Below are positions 33,228 to 38,587 of a stretch of DNA of 38,587 nt, in pieces. The notes beneath the pieces were generated by a model. That model was given only the letters and a program-made list of their open reading frames with translations. It did not search any database and was not told the origin of the DNA. Source of the stretch: Phytophthora quininea (taxonomy: Eukaryota > Oomycota > Peronosporomycetes > Peronosporales > Peronosporaceae); contig JAAVTG010000321.1 of assembly GCA_011947345.1 (NCBI GenBank), positions 1 through 38,587 of the forward strand, given 5' to 3'. The number at the start of each line of letters is the position of its first letter. Position 1 is the stretch's first letter. The position numbers were made by a program, and so were the translations under genes.

Positions 33228-33232
33228 CGTAG
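33228..33232. repeat. Target site duplication, right copy (CGTAG)
   Basis: Directly abuts the right LTR. One copy is part of the SANT reading frame (ACG codon). Confidence 0.85.
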
Positions 33233-34148
33233 CCATCAGTGGACACTGCCCTTGTGGACGAGATTGCCTCGGCGGAGGCGTCTGAGCTGGTGGAGAGGAC
33301 GCATTCAGGAGGGAAGCCGTATCGGACCGAGGCGATCGCCCGTCTACATCTGGAGTTTGTTCAGAATCAACGAACATGTCGATGCGGTCGTAATTGTCTA
33401 CAGCGTCGACAGAATCCTCGAGAAATGGCAGCTCTTCGCGCACGTCCAGTCCGTCATTTGCGGCATGGGCGGTGACAGACAAGACGCCGACTCTGTCCTC
33501 ACTCGGAGTCATCATCGTTTAGATCTGCAACGCCGCACCGCGCCTCTATCAACCGGAAGACTCGCTTGGCCTTTCGTACCTCCTCCGGGCGATCGGGATC
33601 CCCAGTAGGCTTCCTCTTATTCTTCAAGCCAAGAAACTTTCTCTTTAAGCTTTCGCTGTCCCGCTGGGGCCATCCGGCAGGCAACTGAGAGTTATATAGA
33701 GACGCTGCGGTCTGCCACTGCTCAGCTCCGAAGGGTAAACGTGACTCAACGAGCGCCAACATCCCTGGTGACGCGATACAATACCGTGATCAACCAGACA
33801 CCTTAGCACGTAAGAGAAGATCGTGGCGTACTGTTGATTTCGGCAGTCTTGAAGTTTTTACCTTTCGTCTTCTTCACCGAGGTCGGCATCGTGACGAGTA
33901 GTTGTTGGAGCTAGTTGAAAACTTGCAAATGAAAACGGAGCCGAAGTAGCTGTTACTGTATGAGGGCCGGTTCTAGTCAGCCTCAGTGAGCAATGTCCTC
34001 GAGACCGCTCTACGTCCTTTGAATCTGTTCGCTCAACACAAGTTTGCTCAGACGTTATTTTAGTCTGAGCAACAGTTGTGATTGATATATGAGTCGCTTG
34101 TGACAGCATCTGTGCGCGCGTTGCGCCCTCAACACAAAAGCAGATTGT

Positions 34149-34167
34149 GCGATTTTGGAAGACTACC
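34149..34167 (-). repeat. Right terminal inverted repeat of the Harbinger element
   Basis: On the plus strand this reads GCGATTTTGGAAGACTACC, an exact reverse complement of 29835-29853. Zinc-finger coding sequence of the split host gene starts immediately to the right. Confidence 0.88.
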
Positions 34168-37080
34168 TTTGTACAATGTGTGCAAATATGCGCGCACAAA
34201 CGACCGCACAATCCAGCGTCACTTAAAGACACACGACAGAGCTGGTATCTTAGGCGTCTCGTTGCAGAGTTATCGTGCTGGACCCGATCTCAGGTTCTTT
34301 CGAGTCAAGCCCTCGGATAGAGTAAGTTCCGCCCCAAAAACATTTCCAGCAATTGAACTTGCAAAGTTCAGTGAAATGCTTTTCTCTCAAGCTTGGACTC
34401 GGACGAGGGACTCGTCAGTTCGTTATTACAGCAGCTCCAGTGGCAAAAGAACATTTCGTGTGATGTGACGTGTACCAGAACAGAACTTGCGAATACGTGC
34501 AAATTTGGTTTTTCTTCCTTGGCCGAAGAAAATGTGGCCGCTGCTGTGTCAGCATTCTTTGAGTATGGAACGCTATTAATCAGCTCGAGCAATTACTTGA
34601 ATCAACGCTACATTCGCGTTGGTTCTACTGACGTTTGAAATACGCCAGTAGACTTCAAAGCAGTGCGGGATGAGTCTTGCAACTACCAAAAGCACATGAC
34701 AATACTTATATTCATGGAAAAAGGTGTCTAGATGTTGAGCGTCCTGTTTGGAGATTCCGAACCTGCAAAACAACCGATACTTCCGTACGCAACCTGTACA
34801 TACTGTGCAACAAGCGTGATTATACATCCAACTCGCCCGAAGTTCGAGAGCAAAATGAAAAACGCTCTCGAGACTCTATTTTTATAGAGTCGGATCACGC
34901 TACAGGAAAAGTATGTGATGAGTTTCCGCTCTATACTGCTTGTCGCTATGTTGTATGATCCAGCATTACGTGTGGAGACTTGAAACGCATCGAAAGTTTT
35001 GAAGCGAGCTATGTTTCGAGCATATGTGCGGCGATGATTTATTGGGCACGTATGTTTGTATTGGTTGTGTGGAATTAGGCTTCGGATGCCGTAGATCTCA
35101 GCAGGCTGGACTATGTGTCGGATGGGACACAAACTGCATTCAATGCCATTCTTGAAGTCTCAAAGCTAGGGAAACACTTTTCAGGGCCGACCGAAGGGCA
35201 AACACCTATGATTGAATGGCTATAAGAGGCTAAAACAGAGCTGGTGTGTAGGTCTTTGCTCGTGACACAAAAAAGTTTGCAGGACCTCGCCGCGTTACTA
35301 GTAAAAAGTGAAGATATCATTGCGAGTATTGCTGCGAGGTTTTAATGCAGAATCTATACAGAAAGCGGTGGAAACATTGAGTTTAGGTGATAAAGTGAAT
35401 GTTCGCTCTAATGGACACTGGTTATGACCCAACCCGAGAACGAAAATGCTGTCAGCGCGTCATTACTTTTGAATTATTTTTTGGATCGTGAAAACTCCGC
35501 TGGAAAGTTGTTAGGCTCTAGCAGTAGTGGATGCAACGAACCCCAAGTTGTAAAATGTCTACGGGAATGTGATACTTTTATGGACCTTCTCATCATCACA
35601 GTCCACCTGACATTTGGTCAGCCGTCACGAGGGTGCAGAGCTATCATCATTTCGTCGGCGTGACAGCAATTTAGCTTCTCGGTCAGTATATTTCATTCGG
35701 AGCAGAATTACGTTACTATAGAAGTACCACAAGAGCATGGCTGTCACGGGGAAGTTCAAACCCATTGCAAAGTTTGCTCCTCCTTGTTTGAACTTTGAGA
35801 TACTATTATATTTACATCTGGTTCGCTCGACGCAAGCTTATCTACATAGGATAGTATCTCCATCCGATGAAGTCGGTCACAACAATCTGCTTGATTTTGT
35901 ATTTGTTAAGGGTGGGAAGCAGATGAATGCAGAACAAGTAAGGCGTTCTATCGCGAAAGGATTCGCGCAATACAGTGATATGCGTCTGGACGTTTCTACT
36001 TATCGACAAGTTGCAGCGGCTTTAATGGAGGTTCACGTAAGAAAACAAGCACCGATTATTGATGCACATAACATCCAGGCTGGTCGCAGCCACAGAACTG
36101 CCGTAGAAAAATACGCGCGAGCGTCGAGTGATCCTTCTGTGATTGATCGCGATACTCAACCAGAATTTTGGCTAGCATCTCATGATTGGTAGTGCTTTCT
36201 GTCCCTCATCAAGCCCCACAACCTACCACCATCTCCTCAACAACATCGTATTAATGTTTCATCACCTTTAGATGACTCCGAGGTATCAGCAAATTTGGAC
36301 GGCAACCTACCTTATAGCAGCGATATTGCAGCATATTTACAGAAATCGATAAATTCACTACAACAGCAAGTACAACAGCTAGCAAGTACTTCTCGAGTTG
36401 ACAGGTTCGTTAACGCCCTCCCCAACGGAAGTTTATCACGCAAAAACAGTGCTGGAGAAATTTATTGGCACTCCATTAGCAGCATTTCGAAGTCCGGAAC
36501 AAAGCATTGCACTTTATTAACTTTATCGAAGCCTCAATAGGACAGAATGATCATTTTACCAACGGGCGGTGGCAAAAGCATCATGTACATGGGCCACTAT
36601 TTCGACAATCCAAAGAGCAAGTTAGTCTCGATGGTAGTGGTGCCTACCACGGCATTACGTCAGGAATCCGTTCAAAAGTGCTACATGAAAGGATTACTGG
36701 CGTCCAAATACTCCAATAAAACCCTGGCATCAGCAGAATCAACAACGTCGTATTTTGTTGCTGCGGAGCAGACTGAACTCGAAAGCTTCCGTGATTACAT
36801 GGAACTCTTACAGCACAATACAAAACTACATCTAATTTGTATTGATGAGGCGCATTTAGTTTTGACCGCAGCCATATATCGGCCTAAAATGACCCTGCTG
36901 TCGTATCTCGCATTGTACGGTGTCGGTATGGTGCTTTTTATCGGCAACAATAACGATTAGAATGGAAAAGAATCTTAGTACGCTTTTTCATATGCCGAGT
37001 TATTCAGCGAAGTTGCAGTACGCGAAGCTTTTTCGTGACGTCGGCATAATCCGATTTCAGAAGTACGTTAGTTAAATCGT
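34168..37080 (+). pseudogene. RecQ-like SF2 helicase gene, 3' part (zinc finger, central region, helicase motifs)
   Basis: Continues the gene begun at 29315. Right of the Harbinger element comes the second finger, CKYARTNDRTIQRHLKTH (one base appears missing at the AAA run 34184-34186). Then AGPDLRFFRVKPS follows, and a long central region with MIYWARMFVLV, HLTFGQPSRGCR (35600-35645) and FKPIAKFAPPCLNFEILLYL (about 35750). Also present are DVSTYRQVAAAL, NIQAGRSHRTAVEKYAR and FRSPEQSIALY. Helicase motif I is LPTGGGKS (36556-36579), Ia is VVVPTTALRQE and motif II is DEAH (36844-36855). Where motif III (TAT-like) is expected the sequence is FIGNNND, so this part is eroded. Similarity ends near 37080, before the C-terminal RecA lobe. 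Many stops lie between 34640 and 35740. This architecture is known from fungal and oomycete transposon-associated RecQ-like genes; its role is not established here. Confidence 0.72.
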
Positions 37081-37120
37081 TTGAGGCGTGATCAAAATAA
37101 ACGCCATTATGCTTCCCTGG

Positions 37121-38224
37121 CTACCGTAGACTTAAAATTCGTCTCACTCTTCCACATTGACCGGTGTTGTCGGTGATGATAGCACCAATGTCGTAGCCAT
37201 CATGATGCATCAGCATAAGGTTTTCCATGTGCATTGCTATCGTTAAACCGTCACGGTGCGAGCCTATCGGGAAAAGTCCGTACGTCACCTCGTTGCCGAA
37301 TAGTGTTATTTGACAACCTAATAGGTTTTCGCGGGAGATGTTTTGCCACCCATCCGACAAAAATTCCATCGGTCTTCTTCTGACAAGCCTTCAACTCTTT
37401 AACGTAGCGTTGTTGATACTCAGAAGCATGCGCAGCAAGAATGAGCCCGCCCAGTCTCTTTCGGTCGGGTAAATCCAAGGTAGGCATCTTCCTCGCTACT
37501 TGAAAGACACTTTCAGTCGAGACGGGCTCTACAAAACTAAACGGCAATCGATTATCAGCCATAAACTCAATAGGGCTTTCTCGAACACATTCCGAGCCTC
37601 TCGCTGTGGTATGTCACCTATCCTGTCCTCCATCTGCCGCTATCGGTTTGGCTTTGCTGGTGCTGAATTACTCTGCATTGGCCTTGCTGCCAGCAATACT
37701 GGTGCCGAAGTGCTCTCTGATCCCTGTGTAGCACTCACCGGGGCACCGTTGTTTCCTTCCCAGCCACTCGAACACTAGCTGCGGCAGCATCACGGCTCGC
37801 CTTGTACCTGCTGTAATGTGGGCACTCCCGAAGGTGGCTGACGTAGTTTCCAGTTCTCCTACGATTGGCACGGCTCCTGTTTCGTCGGGGCGGCTTGTTT
37901 TGGCGGATACTTGCGTTTTGCAGCCGATGGAGTATGCGATACAAGCGTCCTGGGGTCGCAGATAACCTGTTGCGGCTCTCTATCAGGCTCGAGAATATCA
38001 CATGACTGAGACGCCTCGTCGGCGTCTGAGCGCACGGGATTTAACGTTAAAATACGCATCGCAGTGCCGGCATCATCAGCGGCGATCTTAAGGTCAATAA
38101 ACTCACCCCGTTCTGCTCCAGACGGCTGTCCAGGGCCCGTGATCCCAGCAGAGCCCTTCTTGTATTGTGGCGATCTGACACCGCTACTAGCTTCTGGGTC
38201 GCACCCGCCGCTTTGGGTCCCCAC
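37121..38224 (-). pseudogene. hAT-family transposase, copy 3, N-terminal half
   Basis: The minus strand starts with a Ser/Asp-rich leader, then a BED-finger part (NYVSHLRECPHYSRYKASRD). Next come NRLPFSFVEPVSTESVFQVA and EYQQRYVKELKACQKKTDGI, then the hAT core block EFLSDGWQNISRENLLGCQI and IGAIITDNTGQCGRVRRIL, where TDN is a core landmark. It stops at 37121, so the C-terminal half is missing. Frames change at about 37370, 37600 and 37740. It overlies the place where the helicase gene breaks off. Sequence blocks differ from copies 1 and 2. Confidence 0.78.
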
Positions 38225-38401
38225 CTAGGATTTGTAGCCGGGTCCATCTACTGCATCACACGAGGCCAGCTAGGGGCGTAGTGTAAGCCAGCCTTATCTT
38301 CTTCTCAATCCTAGTTCTAAATTTACCAAGACGAGCTCAAGTCGTTTGGCAGATCTTCTAGCTAACTTCTATTACATTGGCTACAAGTCAGTGCAACCAC
38401 A
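38225..38401. other. Flank between hAT copy 3 and the right-edge ORF
   Basis: Short non-coding stretch. No clear terminal inverted repeat partner for hAT copy 3 was found. Confidence 0.3.
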
Positions 38402-38587
38402 ATGAAGCCAGGTTCAATTGGCTTTATTCGTGGCTTTAGGTGGTTGTTTTATAAAGCCGCAGACCTGAAAGACCAAGGGCTGCCAACACTGTCCCAATGG
38501 CATGATATATTGACACAGTTTAACGATGTTATTTTGGCAAAATTAGTTTTCGACCAAAATGGTCTCAGGCAATCGTTTTCAAGAAAA
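38402..38587 (+). CDS. Open frame running off the right edge, unrecognised
   Basis: ATG at 38402 opens 62 codons without a stop up to the window end, beginning MKPGSIGFIRGFRWLFYKAA and continuing with LPTLSQWHDILTQFNDVIL. The composition (Trp, Phe, His, balanced charges) looks like real protein. No family is recognised. It may be the start of another transposon gene; only its continuation outside the window can tell. Confidence 0.35.
   Translation, partial: MKPGSIGFIRGFRWLFYKAADLKDQGLPTLSQWHDILTQFNDVILAKLVFDQNGLRQSFSRK

Larger units (their letters stand above)
31461..33889 (-). pseudogene. SANT/Myb-like (DUF6818-type) protein of the Harbinger element, split by an LTR insertion
   Basis: Harbinger elements encode a SANT/Myb partner that helps bring transposase to DNA. 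Exon 1 starts MPTSVKKTKGKNFK (ATG at 33887-33889) and joins through an intron of about 67 nt to RMLALVESRLPFGAEQW. The DUF6818-like core continues as LPAGWPQRDSESLKRKF and KPTGDPDRPEEVRKAKR. A one-base frame change near 33500 precedes an acidic linker ending CPLMAT at the LTR element. On the other side of the insertion the frame continues exactly as ARTGLSPSELANLS, a Pro-rich stretch, and a C-terminal charged helix (QRQAAREAELRREREGERR), stop at 31461. The first exon lies close to the right inverted repeat, so the gene reads inward from that end. Confidence 0.75.
29835..34167. mobile_element. PIF/Harbinger DNA transposon, 4333 bp, with nested LTR element
   Basis: The element is bounded by 19-bp perfect terminal inverted repeats (29835-29853 and 34149-34167). 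It carries the two genes usual for the superfamily, in convergent orientation: a DDE transposase (+) and a SANT/Myb-type protein (-). Without the nested LTR element and one target copy it would be about 2.9 kb. A clean 3-bp target duplication is not visible (AAT left, TTT right), so the exact ends or the target site may have changed. It splits a RecQ-like gene. Confidence 0.85.

Overview
The window is eukaryotic. It has short introns of about 50-110 nt with GT-AG ends, a Crinkler (CRN) type effector relic, an oomycete-like initiator element, and a dense set of decayed DNA transposons. Together these point to an oomycete, most likely Peronosporales (Phytophthora or a downy mildew relative). Species cannot be fixed from the sequence alone.

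Layout. Positions 1-3.5 kb hold a broken CRN effector gene on the minus strand and a cluster of pieces of one unrecognised paralogous family, including a gene split by an apparent local inversion. Positions 3.55-10.4 kb are a gene-dense, more GC-rich housekeeping island: a TB2/DP1/HVA22 membrane-shaping gene (+), the NatA auxiliary subunit NAA15 (-), a REEP-like TB2/DP1/HVA22 gene (-) and a BAH-domain nuclear protein (-). From about 10.4 kb to the right edge the sequence becomes AT-richer and is made of transposon relics: a hAT transposase (13.7-15.9 kb), a Crypton tyrosine recombinase (17.0-18.4 kb), a C2H2 zinc-finger remnant (20.4 kb), a Ty3/Gypsy integrase piece (25.8 kb), a second hAT (27.1-28.4 kb) and a third hAT (37.1-38.2 kb).

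The most informative structure is a three-layer nest at 29.3-37.1 kb. A fungal/oomycete-type RecQ-like helicase gene (DUF3505/OrsD-like zinc-finger region, then SF2 helicase motifs, + strand) is cut inside its zinc-finger region by a 4.3 kb PIF/Harbinger element with 19-bp perfect terminal inverted repeats (29835-34167). This element carries the two expected convergent genes, a DDE transposase (+) and a SANT/Myb (DUF6818-like) protein (-). The SANT gene is in turn cut by a 1.4 kb LTR element (31817-33227) with two apparently identical 259-bp LTRs and a perfect 5-bp target duplication. Removing the LTR element restores the SANT reading frame, so it is the youngest layer.

A second theme runs through the window. 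Conserved genes with no reason to be dead (NAA15, REEP, HVA22-like, BAH) all carry frame-breaking indels of 1-2 nt, mostly one base missing from a short A/T run. The simplest reading is residual assembly indel error, so frameshifts alone should not be taken as proof of pseudogenes here. The transposon relics also carry stops and missing parts that indel error does not explain.
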